NCBI GenBank assembly: GCA_023264735.1
Contig: JAHFVD010000078.1
Coordinates: 1 to 33,245, forward strand
DNA from: Mycobacterium sp.
Lineage (GTDB): Bacteria; Actinomycetota; Actinomycetes; Mycobacteriales; Mycobacteriaceae
Direction of reading: 5' to 3'
DNA: 33,245 nucleotides
Shown: piece by piece, positions 1 to 7,353 of the stretch
Layout: every line of letters starts with the position of its first letter
Position numbering within the stretch: position 1 is the first letter of the stretch
Made by a program: the position numbers and the translations under genes
The notes under the pieces: model-generated
The model's input: only the letters and a program-made list of their open reading frames with translations
Told to the model about the DNA's origin: nothing
Databases searched by the model: none

Positions 1-1
1 C

Positions 2-241
2 GTGTGCCCGAGCGACGACCTGTCGTCCAAGCTGCCGCAGCTGGCCACCAACCAGATCGACACCGTTCCCGTGTGCGCCAGCGGCACCACCGGGGTGAGC
101 TACACGTTCACCACCAGTGGTCCGGGTAACTCGGAGATCGCGCCTGCTCAGAGCAGCGGCCACGGCTCGTCGGGCATCGGTGCGACCGCCACAACCACGG
201 CGCCGGCGCCTGCCGAGGTGCCGACGACCGGTAGCCGGTAA
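2..241 (+). CDS. C-terminal end of an unrecognised protein (partial)
   Basis: An open frame enters from the left edge and ends at a TAA at 239-241. The first codon in frame is GTG, but it may simply be internal, so the true start lies outside the window. The visible 79 residues hold two cysteines (near residues 2 and 25) and a low-complexity Ser/Gly/Ala/Thr/Pro-rich tail, as is common at the ends of exported mycobacterial proteins. A strong terminator hairpin follows 15 bases after the stop, which supports a real gene end here. I do not recognise the family. In M. tuberculosis rpsI lies directly upstream of glmM, but this tail does not resemble ribosomal protein S9. Confidence 0.55.
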   Translation: MCPSDDLSSKLPQLATNQIDTVPVCASGTTGVSYTFTTSGPGNSEIAPAQSSGHGSSGIGATATTTAPAPAEVPTTGSR

Positions 242-256
242 CAGCTAGAACTCACG

Positions 257-300
257 CTGCCCCGCACCGGTACCTGGTGCGGGGCAGTGTTTGCTTTCCG
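257..300 (+). terminator. Rho-independent-type terminator after the first gene
   Basis: A perfect 12-bp inverted repeat (CTGCCCCGCACC at 257-268 and GGTGCGGGGCAG at 276-287) encloses a 7-base loop. It is followed by the T-rich run TGTTTGCTTT. It separates the upstream gene from glmM. Confidence 0.85.
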
Positions 301-391
301 GGCGTATCAGAGCAGTGTCGAATTGGCGGCGACACGGCGGATAACCTCAGCGGTTGTGTCGTGAGCCGCGAGTTGTGAGAGGTTTGACCGC

Positions 392-1729
392 ATGGGTCGA
401 CTGTTTGGGACCGACGGAGTCCGAGGCGTCGCCAACCGGGAACTGACCGCTGAGCTGGGTCTGGCGCTGGGGGCGGCCGCGGCGCGCCGGCTCTCGGCGA
501 CGACGAGCTCGGGCCGGCGGGTAGCTGTCATCGGCCGCGATCCGCGAGCCAGCGGCGAGATGCTCGAGGCGGCGGTGATCGCTGGTGTCACCAGCGAGGG
601 AGTGGACGCGCTGCGAGTCGGCGTGTTGCCCACCCCGGCGGTGGCTCATCTGACGGGCGCCTACGGCGCCGACTTCGGCGTGATGATCTCCGCCTCGCAC
701 AACCCCATGCCCGATAACGGCATCAAGATCTTCGGCCCCGGCGGACACAAGCTCGACGACGACACCGAGGATCGCATCGAGGAGCTCGTCGCCCAGGGGC
801 CTGGCTTGCGCCCGGTCGGCGCTGAGATCGGCCGCGTCGTCGACGCGAACGACGCTCTGGAGCGCTACCTGCACCACGTCAGCGCCGCGGCGCCGATCCG
901 GCTCGACGGGCTCACGGTCGTCGTCGACTGCGCCCATGGCGCCGCATTCCAAGCCGCGCCGCGGGCGTACCACGCCGCGGGCGCGCGGGTGATCGCGATC
1001 AACGCCGAACCCAACGGCCTGAACATCAACGACGGTTGCGGCTCGACGCATCTGGAACAGGTGCAGGCCGCGGTGGTGGCCCACCGCGCCGATATCGGCC
1101 TGGCCCACGACGGCGACGCCGACCGCTGCCTGGCAGTGGATGCGACCGGTCGGGTGGTGGACGGTGACGCCATCATGGTGATCCTGGCGGTGGCCATGCG
1201 GGATGCCGGTGAATTGGCTTCCGAGACACTGGTCGCCACCGTGATGAGCAACCTCGGTCTGCACATCGCCATGCGTGAGGCCGGTATCGCCGTGCGCACC
1301 ACCGGCGTTGGAGACCGCTACGTCCTGGAGGAATTGCGGGCCGGCGAGTTCACCTTGGGCGGCGAACAGTCGGGCCACATCGTGATGCCCGCACTGGGCA
1401 CCACCGGCGACGGCATCGCCACCGGCCTGCGGCTGATGGCCCGGATGGCGCAGACCCGCTTGCCGCTGGCCGAGCTGGCCGCTCCGATGCAGACCATGCC
1501 GCAGGTCCTCATCAACGTCGAGGTCGCCGACAAGGCGACGGTCGCCGAGGCGCCCGCGGTGCAGAGCGCGGTGCGCGAGGCCGAGGCCAAGCTCGGCGAT
1601 ACTGGGCGAATTCTGTTGCGGCCGTCGGGAACCGAACAGATGGTGCGGGTCATGGTGGAAGCCGCCGACGAAGACACTGCCCGCCGGCTGGCGATCCGCA
1701 TCGCAGAATCCGTCAGCGCCGAAGGCTGA
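392..1729 (+). CDS. glmM: Phosphoglucosamine mutase GlmM
   Basis: Interconverts glucosamine-6-phosphate and glucosamine-1-phosphate in the cytoplasm, on the route to UDP-GlcNAc for peptidoglycan. The 445-residue length is normal for the family. The phosphohexomutase signatures are in order: an N-terminal GTDGVRG motif, the phosphoserine loop SASHNP with Ser102 as phosphate carrier, the metal loop DGDADR (240-245), the sugar-binding loop GGEQSGH (323-329) and the phosphate-binding loop RPSGTE (410-415). The ATG at 392 has a GAGAGG ribosome-binding site at 377-382. It works one step after GlmS, which is encoded 3.7 kb downstream, so two of the committed amino-sugar steps are neighbours. All key residues are present and I see no alternative function. 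Confidence 0.97.
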   Translation: MGRLFGTDGVRGVANRELTAELGLALGAAAARRLSATTSSGRRVAVIGRDPRASGEMLEAAVIAGVTSEGVDALRVGVLPTPAVAHLTGAYGADFGVMISASHNPMPDNGIKIFGPGGHKLDDDTEDRIEELVAQGPGLRPVGAEIGRVVDANDALERYLHHVSAAAPIRLDGLTVVVDCAHGAAFQAAPRAYHAAGARVIAINAEPNGLNINDGCGSTHLEQVQAAVVAHRADIGLAHDGDADRCLAVDATGRVVDGDAIMVILAVAMRDAGELASETLVATVMSNLGLHIAMREAGIAVRTTGVGDRYVLEELRAGEFTLGGEQSGHIVMPALGTTGDGIATGLRLMARMAQTRLPLAELAAPMQTMPQVLINVEVADKATVAEAPAVQSAVREAEAKLGDTGRILLRPSGTEQMVRVMVEAADEDTARRLAIRIAESVSAEG

Positions 1730-1778
1730 TTTCACCCATCCTGGAACCGATCACCGCGTCCGTGCGTCATAGACGGGC

Positions 1779-2057
1779 ATGGGTAACACACGCGTGGATA
1801 CCGCGGCGGTGCGCGCTGCGGCGCAACGCTTCGACACCGCCGCCGATGTGCTCGGCGCGTCACTGAACCGATTGCAGTTCGACGGGAGCGTGGCCGGGCG
1901 AACGCACATTGCCCACGGCGCTGCGTTGGGCTCGGCATTGGACCGGCTCGGCGCCGAGGTGGCGCAGTGGTCACGTGCCGCCGAGGAGATCGCCGCCGCG
2001 CTGCGAGCCGTTGCGGACCGATACGGCGACGCCGAACTGCGTGCGGCGGCCCGATGA
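1779..2057 (+). CDS. Small type VII secretion target-like protein (Rv3440c-like)
   Basis: This 92-residue, Ala-rich, almost wholly helical protein matches the style of the ESX secretion-associated (EspC/DUF2580-like) family. It starts with a VDTAAVRAAAQRF helix. A turn with F-D-G (residues 34-36) stands where WXG100 proteins have W-x-G. A second helix, LGAEVAQWSRAAEEIAAALR, and a YGDAELR end follow. It overlaps the next gene by ATGA (2054-2057), so the two products are probably made together. By position it corresponds to Rv3440c of M. tuberculosis as I remember it. Whether it is actually secreted is not shown, and no ESX core gene lies within the window. Confidence 0.75.
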   Translation: MGNTRVDTAAVRAAAQRFDTAADVLGASLNRLQFDGSVAGRTHIAHGAALGSALDRLGAEVAQWSRAAEEIAAALRAVADRYGDAELRAAAR

Positions 2058-3340
2058 CTGTGGACGTAGCCGCCCGGTTGGCGGCCGGGCGAACCTCGGT
2101 GACCAACACTCAAACCTACGTGTCGGCCTGCCACGCCGTGGGCTACCAGCATCCCGACCTGACTGCACACGCGGCGCAGATCGTCGAATGGTACTGCGGC
2201 GAGGATGGTTTGGATCTGCACGCGCTGGACGCCGACTGCGCGCTGCTGCGATCTGCTGCGACCGCGGCCGACGAAGCCCTACGACTGGCTGGTGATGGGA
2301 GCGCTGCGATGTCGGCGGCGTGGCAAGGGCAATCATCGTCGGTGGCAACCGATTTCATCGACCGGCACTGCGCCGCCGGGGCGGCCGTGGCACGCGCCTT
2401 GCACGCCGCGGCCGGCACCTGCGAGATGCTGCGGGACACCCTGGGTCGGCTGGTCGACGAAAAGGTCGCTGCGGCAGTGTCGATCGACGACAGGCGCGCC
2501 GCTGAGCGCCCGGCATGGCTGGCCGCGGCTGCTGCTGTGACGGGTGGGGGAGCGGGCCGTGACGAGGCTGTCGAGATCGTCACGCACCAGATCACGCCGT
2601 ACGTCGACGCCGACATCCGTACCGAATGGCTGACCGCGATGCGCTCGGCGACGGCTTCGGTGTCGACGGCCTACGAGGACGCGCTGCGACAGCTGAATGG
2701 CAGTCCCGCAGCATATTTCGAGGTTCCTGGCCAGTTCGGCGCGCCACCCGTCCCAGCGTCGTCGCCGGTTACCTCGGTGATCGAGCCCGTCGCCGCGCAG
2801 ACCGTGCCCGCCGCGGCGGCGCTCCCACCGGCAGCCGACCCCGCACCAGCGCCATCGACACCGGTACCGGATGCTGCTCCGGCGCAACCGCTTCCGCCTA
2901 CACCGCCGACTGCACCACTGGCTGGTGCCGGCGGCGGCGCACCCGCAGGTGTGCCCGCGATGCCGGATGTTGCCAGCGGCCTGTCTGGGCTGGTGGGCCA
3001 GATCGCCGATGCCCTCGGCGGGCTCGCCGAGGGCATACCAGACAGCACTGCCCCCGACGGCCGCCAGCCCGAGCTCGAGCATCCCGTCGACCAGGACGAG
3101 GACCAGACCGACGGCGACGTCGTCGAACCAGAGGCCAAAGAAGAAGTGCCCGACAACGTTCCGATCGCCGAAGGCCCTGTCGTCGAGGAACCGCAGCCGG
3201 TCGATGAACCGGTGGTCACCGAGGTGGCGCCGGCTGCACCGCCGCCGGACCCACAGCCTGAACCGCTGGCAGCAGAGCAACCAGACGAGCAGACACCGTG
3301 TGAGATCGCCGCCGACGAACTAGCGCAGGTCGGTCAGTGA
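2054..3340 (+). CDS. Ala/Pro-rich protein with WXG-like helical N-terminus and acidic tail (Rv3439c-like)
   Basis: I chose the ATG at 2054 because it overlaps the previous stop (ATGA); the frame stays open further upstream but only inside the preceding gene. The 428-residue product has three parts. Residues 1 to about 215 are helical and contain a W-Q-G turn (90-92) between two helices, like a WXG100/EspB-type helical hairpin. Residues about 235-320 are a Pro/Ala-rich linker. Residues about 335-428 are rich in Glu, Asp, Pro and Val. No signal peptide or membrane segment is visible. Coupling to the small ESX-like gene suggests a partner pair, perhaps chaperone and substrate or co-secreted proteins. 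That is inference; the function is unknown. Confidence 0.8.
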   Translation: MTVDVAARLAAGRTSVTNTQTYVSACHAVGYQHPDLTAHAAQIVEWYCGEDGLDLHALDADCALLRSAATAADEALRLAGDGSAAMSAAWQGQSSSVATDFIDRHCAAGAAVARALHAAAGTCEMLRDTLGRLVDEKVAAAVSIDDRRAAERPAWLAAAAAVTGGGAGRDEAVEIVTHQITPYVDADIRTEWLTAMRSATASVSTAYEDALRQLNGSPAAYFEVPGQFGAPPVPASSPVTSVIEPVAAQTVPAAAALPPAADPAPAPSTPVPDAAPAQPLPPTPPTAPLAGAGGGAPAGVPAMPDVASGLSGLVGQIADALGGLAEGIPDSTAPDGRQPELEHPVDQDEDQTDGDVVEPEAKEEVPDNVPIAEGPVVEEPQPVDEPVVTEVAPAAPPPDPQPEPLAAEQPDEQTPCEIAADELAQVGQ

Positions 3341-3430
3341 CCGCCGACCGTGACCGGCCTGTCGTGCCCGCGTCGCAACGTCGCCTATTGCGTCCGGCTG
3401 ACGAGCAGCGCGGCGCGCGCCCACCGGTGA

Positions 3431-4471
3431 TCAGGGCAGCAGCTGCTGCAATTCCTCGACCCAGCTGATGTATTCACCCGTGTCGGTGGTGACCGGTGTG
3501 GCCAACAGCGTGGTGACCCCGGCCTCGGCGAAGGCGGCGATGCGCTCCTTGACGAACCCGCGTGGGCCGATCAGGTTCACCTGGCGCACCAACTCGTCGG
3601 GCACCGCGGCGACCGCTTCGGCCTTGCGGCCGGACAGGAACAGATCCTGGATGTGGTCGGCCACCTCGCCATACCCGTAGCGCGTGGCCAGCTTGTGGTA
3701 GAAGTTCTGCCCCTTGGCGCCCATGCCGCCGATGTAGAGCGCCAGATGTGGCTTGGCCCAGTTCAGCCGCTCCTCGACGTCGTCGCCGATCGCCAGCGAC
3801 ACCCCGACCATCACGTCGAGTTCGCCGAGTTGGCTGTCGCGCTTGGCTTTTCCGGCCCGCAGTGCGTCACCCCAGACGGCGTCGGCCTTCTCCGGGTAGA
3901 AGAACACCGGCTGCCAACCCTCGGCGATCTCGGCGGTCAGTTCGACGTTCTTGGGGCCCAGCGCGGCGATGGTGATCGGAATACGTTCGCGCACAGGGTG
4001 ATTGATGATCTGCAGCGGCTTGCCCAAGCCGGTGCCCTGGCCGGCCGGCAGCGGGATCTGGTAGCTGCGGCCCTGATGCTGCACACGCTCGCGGCGCCAG
4101 ACCTGGCGGCAGATGTCGACGACCTCGCGGGTGCGGCCCAGCGGGGCGTCGAACGGCACCCCGTGGAAGCCCTCGACCACCTGCGGGCCCGACGTACCGA
4201 TGCCGAGGCTGAAGCGGCCGTCGGACACGAAGTCCAGGCCGGCGGCCGTCATCGCCAGCAGCGACGGCGTCCTGGTGTAGATGGGGAAGACGCCGGAGCC
4301 CAGCTCGATCGTCGACGTCTTGGCCGCCAGATAGCCCAGCTGGCTGACGGCGTCGTAGGAGTAGGCCTCGGCCACCAGGGCGATGTCGACCCCGGCCTTC
4401 TCCAACACCACGATGTGCTCGACGGCCTCACGGAAGCCGCCCGAATAGTCCAGAAAGATCCCGGTGCGCAT
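3431..4471 (-). CDS. LLM-class (F420-dependent-type) oxidoreductase
   Basis: A 346-residue luciferase-like TIM-barrel protein, similar in my memory to M. tuberculosis Rv3520c. Typical features are the N-terminal strand with FLDYSGG, the segment YLAAKTSTIELGSGVFPIYTRTP near residues 47-70 (shown here only as a landmark), DGRFSLGIGTSGPQVVEGFHG, and the late GPRGFVKERIAAFAEAGVTTL. Mycobacterial relatives with this layout mostly use the deazaflavin F420 to oxidise or reduce small organic or lipid substrates. The substrate cannot be told from sequence, and FMN use is not excluded. The start at 4471 lies 43 bases after the stop of the hydrolase-fold gene on the same strand, and a palindromic operator candidate sits in that gap. 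Confidence 0.85.
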   Translation of the reverse strand: MRTGIFLDYSGGFREAVEHIVVLEKAGVDIALVAEAYSYDAVSQLGYLAAKTSTIELGSGVFPIYTRTPSLLAMTAAGLDFVSDGRFSLGIGTSGPQVVEGFHGVPFDAPLGRTREVVDICRQVWRRERVQHQGRSYQIPLPAGQGTGLGKPLQIINHPVRERIPITIAALGPKNVELTAEIAEGWQPVFFYPEKADAVWGDALRAGKAKRDSQLGELDVMVGVSLAIGDDVEERLNWAKPHLALYIGGMGAKGQNFYHKLATRYGYGEVADHIQDLFLSGRKAEAVAAVPDELVRQVNLIGPRGFVKERIAAFAEAGVTTLLATPVTTDTGEYISWVEELQQLLP

Positions 4472-4485
4472 CAGGACGTTATATC

Positions 4486-4499
4486 ACCAACCAGTTGGT
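4486..4499. promoter_or_regulatory. Palindromic operator candidate before the LLM oxidoreductase gene
   Basis: ACCAAC-CA-GTTGGT is a 14-base inverted repeat with perfect 6-base arms, 15 bases upstream of the oxidoreductase start, inside a 43-base intergenic gap. It carries the AACnnGTT core used by several actinobacterial TetR-family regulators. The outer bases do not fit the KstR consensus as I recall it. No TetR gene lies next to it, so the regulator would act in trans. Confidence 0.5.
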
Positions 4500-4514
4500 T
4501 GGCCGACTGCCGGG

Positions 4515-5366
4515 CTACTTGAGCAGCGCGACGATCTGCTCCTCCGTTGTGACCGGCGGCGCCTCGGGATCGAGCGCCTCGGTCTTGGGCAACAGCGCCT
4601 CTGGGTCGGCGAACTCGCGGTAGTCCTTGTCGCCGGTCAGGTGATACAGCAGGAAGCCGGTCAACAGCGCGCGCGCCGTCTTCTGGGTACGCCGATCCGA
4701 ACCCGGCAGGCCTAACGCGCCGGCGAAGCGGCGCTTCTCGGCCAGCCCGGCAGACTCGGCCTTGCTGACGATGCGCAGCACCGACCCCGGCCAGGCGCCG
4801 GCCAGGTCCAGGGCATTCGTCCGCAGCGACTGCGGATCGTCGGGTGCGCTGAGCACCAGGCCGGGCGCCTTCAGTGCCGCGGCGGGCTGCTGAGCGGGGG
4901 GTTTGGTCACCGAGGGAAACAGCGCCGCGACCGCCTTGGGTGCGCCTGAGCCCGCCCCGGACAGGCCCGCCGCGGCGAACACCGCAGCCGAACCGCCGAA
5001 GCCATGGCCGGCCACGCCCAGTTTGGTGGGATGCACGCTGATCTGACCGGGGCCCAGGCGCACCCCGGTGATGATGTCGAGGGTGGTGCCCAGGTCGAAC
5101 GCCAGGTTCAGCACCGACGGGGCCAGGCCGCGTTCGGTATTGGGGGCGGCGGCGACGATGCCCCACGAGGCGAGGTGCTCCAGCGTTTTCACGTAGTGAT
5201 CGACGTCTGTGAGCCAATCGTGGCCGAAGGCCACACCGGGCAGATTGAAGCCCGACGCCGGGGTGTAGACGATACCGGGTAACCCGGCAAAGGCCAGGTC
5301 ACCGCGTAGAACCTGATGCCGACCGCGGCGAGTCAGTGCCGCGAAGAGCTTACGAGTCCGGGCCAC
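4515..5366 (-). CDS. Alpha/beta-hydrolase-fold protein lacking the nucleophile serine (Rv3438-like)
   Basis: This 283-residue cytoplasmic protein resembles dienelactone-hydrolase or PET-hydrolase-like folds and, by position, Rv3438. The oxyanion strand VAFGHDWLTD lies near residues 45-55, and a nucleophile-elbow strand reads LGVAGHGFGGSAAVFAAAG. In a working enzyme the elbow is G-x-S-x-G. Here it is G-H-G-F-G, so glycine replaces the catalytic serine. The acid-loop region LVLSAPDDPQ is recognisable, but a catalytic histidine is not clear. It may therefore be a binding or scaffold protein rather than an esterase. It is divergent from glmS with a 54-base gap. My memory of Rv3438 is that it shares the substitution, which would make it old rather than a recent loss. 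Confidence 0.75.
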   Translation of the reverse strand: MARTRKLFAALTRRGRHQVLRGDLAFAGLPGIVYTPASGFNLPGVAFGHDWLTDVDHYVKTLEHLASWGIVAAAPNTERGLAPSVLNLAFDLGTTLDIITGVRLGPGQISVHPTKLGVAGHGFGGSAAVFAAAGLSGAGSGAPKAVAALFPSVTKPPAQQPAAALKAPGLVLSAPDDPQSLRTNALDLAGAWPGSVLRIVSKAESAGLAEKRRFAGALGLPGSDRRTQKTARALLTGFLLYHLTGDKDYREFADPEALLPKTEALDPEAPPVTTEEQIVALLK

Positions 5367-5420
5367 CCCACGAACCTAGCCCACGTGGCCGGGGCCGCTG
5401 CTGCACTACCCTGGATCAAC

Positions 5421-7289
5421 ATGTGCGGAATCGTGGCTTACGTTGGCCATCGTCGCGCCCAGGGTGTCGTCGTGGATGCGCTGCGGCGGATGGAGTACCG
5501 CGGCTACGACTCCTCCGGTATCGCCTTACTCGACGGTGACGGCGGTCTGACCGTGCGCCGTCGCGCGGGCCGGCTGACCAATCTCGAGGAGGCGCTGGCC
5601 GAAACGGAACCGGTCGCGCTGGCCGGTGCCGCGGGCATGGGCCACACCCGATGGGCCACCCACGGTCGCCCCACCGACCGCAACGCCCACCCGCACCGCG
5701 ACGCGGCGGGCAAGTTCGCCGTCGTCCACAACGGCATCATCGAAAACTTCGCCACCCTGCGCCAGGAGCTGGAAGTCGACGGTGTGGAGTTCGCCAGCGA
5801 CACCGACTCCGAGGTGGCCGTCCACCTGGTCGCCCGCGCCTACGCCCACGGCCCGACCGCCGGTGACTTCGAGGCCTCGGTGCTGGCGGTGCTGCGCCGG
5901 CTGGAGGGGCACTTCACGTTGGTGTTCGCCCACGCCGACGACCCCGGCACCATCATCGCCGCCCGGCGATCCACTCCGTTGGTGGTCGGGATCGGCGACG
6001 GCGAGATGTTCCTCGGCTCCGATGTCGCCGCGTTCATCGAATTCACCAGGGATGCCGTCGAGCTGGGCCAGGACCAGGCGGTGGTCATCACCGCCGACGG
6101 CTACCGGATCACCGACTTCAGCGGTGGGGATGTGACCGCGAGTGCTCGGGAATTTCATATCGACTGGGACCTGTCGGCCGCCGAAAAGGGCGGCTACGAG
6201 TACTTCATGCTCAAGGAGATCGCCGAGCAGCCGGCCGCCGTCGCCGACACCCTGTTGGGCCACTTCGTCGACGGCCGCATCGTGCTCGACGAACAACGGT
6301 TGAGCGACCAGGAGCTGCGCGAGATCGACAAGGTCTTCATCGTGGCTTGCGGCACCGCGTTCCACTCCGGACTGCTGGCCAAGTACGCGATCGAGCACTG
6401 GACGCGGCTGCCGGTCGAGGTCGAGTTGGCCAGCGAGTTCCGCTACCGAGACCCGGTGCTTGACCGCGGCACCCTGGTGATCGCGATCTCCCAGTCGGGC
6501 GAGACCGCCGACACCCTGGAAGCCGTCCGGCACGCCAAGAGCCAGAAGGCCAAGGTGCTGGCGATCTGCAACACCAACGGCAGCCAGATCCCGCGCGAAG
6601 CCGACGCGGTGCTCTACACCCGCGCCGGACCCGAGATCGGGGTGGCCGCCACCAAGACGTTCCTGGCCCAGATCGCCGCCAACTACCTCGTCGGCCTCGC
6701 GCTGGCCCAGGCCCGTGGCACCAAGTACCCCGACGAAGTCGAGCGGGAGTACCACGAACTGGAGTCGATGCCCGACCTGGTGGCCAGGACGCTCGACCAC
6801 ATGGGACCCATCACCGAGCTGGCGCACCAGTTCGCGTCGTCGCCCACGGTGCTGTTCCTGGGCCGCCACGTCGGCTACCCGGTGGCGCTCGAGGGTGCGC
6901 TCAAGCTCAAGGAGCTGGCCTACATGCACGCCGAAGGCTTCGCGGCCGGCGAGCTGAAGCACGGCCCGATCGCGCTGATCGAAGAAGGCTTGCCCGTCAT
7001 CGTGGTGATGCCCTCGCCGAAGAACGCGGCGACGTTGCACGCCAAGCTGCTGAGCAATATCCGCGAGATTCAGGCCCGCGGCGCGGTCACGATCGTGATC
7101 GCCGAGGAGGGCGACGATACGGTGCGTCCGTACGCCGACCACATTTTCGAAATACCCGCGGTCTCAACGCTTTTCCAGCCGTTGCTGTCGACGGTCCCGC
7201 TGCAGGTGTTCGCCGCGGCGGTGGCCCGGGCTCGCGGCTACGACGTCGACAAGCCGCGCAACCTGGCCAAGTCCGTCACGGTCGAGTGA
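5421..7289 (+). CDS. glmS: Glutamine--fructose-6-phosphate aminotransferase (isomerizing) GlmS
   Basis: Makes glucosamine-6-phosphate from fructose-6-phosphate and glutamine, the entry step to UDP-GlcNAc. I chose the ATG at 5421 because it gives MCGIVAYVG, which puts the catalytic cysteine at position 2, where it becomes the N-terminus after Met removal. The 622-residue length is typical. The N-terminal Ntn amidotransferase domain shows HTRWATHG (75-82) and the Asn-Gly oxyanion pair (104-105). Two SIS sugar-isomerase domains follow, the first with VACGTAFHSG and SQSGETADT, the second with GRHVGYPVALEGALKLKE. The protein ends in the usual DKPRNLAKSVTVE tail. No glmS ribozyme would be expected in an actinobacterium and none is seen in the short upstream gap. 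Confidence 0.97.
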   Translation: MCGIVAYVGHRRAQGVVVDALRRMEYRGYDSSGIALLDGDGGLTVRRRAGRLTNLEEALAETEPVALAGAAGMGHTRWATHGRPTDRNAHPHRDAAGKFAVVHNGIIENFATLRQELEVDGVEFASDTDSEVAVHLVARAYAHGPTAGDFEASVLAVLRRLEGHFTLVFAHADDPGTIIAARRSTPLVVGIGDGEMFLGSDVAAFIEFTRDAVELGQDQAVVITADGYRITDFSGGDVTASAREFHIDWDLSAAEKGGYEYFMLKEIAEQPAAVADTLLGHFVDGRIVLDEQRLSDQELREIDKVFIVACGTAFHSGLLAKYAIEHWTRLPVEVELASEFRYRDPVLDRGTLVIAISQSGETADTLEAVRHAKSQKAKVLAICNTNGSQIPREADAVLYTRAGPEIGVAATKTFLAQIAANYLVGLALAQARGTKYPDEVEREYHELESMPDLVARTLDHMGPITELAHQFASSPTVLFLGRHVGYPVALEGALKLKELAYMHAEGFAAGELKHGPIALIEEGLPVIVVMPSPKNAATLHAKLLSNIREIQARGAVTIVIAEEGDDTVRPYADHIFEIPAVSTLFQPLLSTVPLQVFAAAVARARGYDVDKPRNLAKSVTVE

Positions 7290-7339
7290 CGATCGCCGGC
7301 AGAGTTCCCCAACGCCTGCCAGCCCGAAGGTCCAGCACG

Positions 7340-7345
7340 TAACCT
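7340..7345 (+). promoter_or_regulatory. Possible -10 element for leaderless nnr
   Basis: TAACCT fits the mycobacterial TAnnnT -10 pattern and ends 8 bases before the ATG at 7354. That is the spacing expected for a leaderless transcript. There is no convincing Shine-Dalgarno sequence between them. Confidence 0.4.
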
Positions 7346-7353
7346 AGGTGCCG

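Noticed and set aside
347..1735. Long minus-strand open frame opposite glmM
   Set aside because: It mirrors the codon bias of glmM, is rich in His, Gly, Arg and Val without any domain, and has no start signals. It is a GC-rich shadow.
4486..4499. KstR operator assignment for the palindrome
   Set aside because: The AACnnGTT core is present, but the outer T and A of the KstR consensus as I recall it are reversed, so I only call a TetR-type candidate.
5526..7142. 538-codon minus-strand frame opposite glmS
   Set aside because: Composition is typical of an antisense frame (many Arg, His, Gly, Asp), it covers the glmS coding sequence exactly, and no family motif is present.
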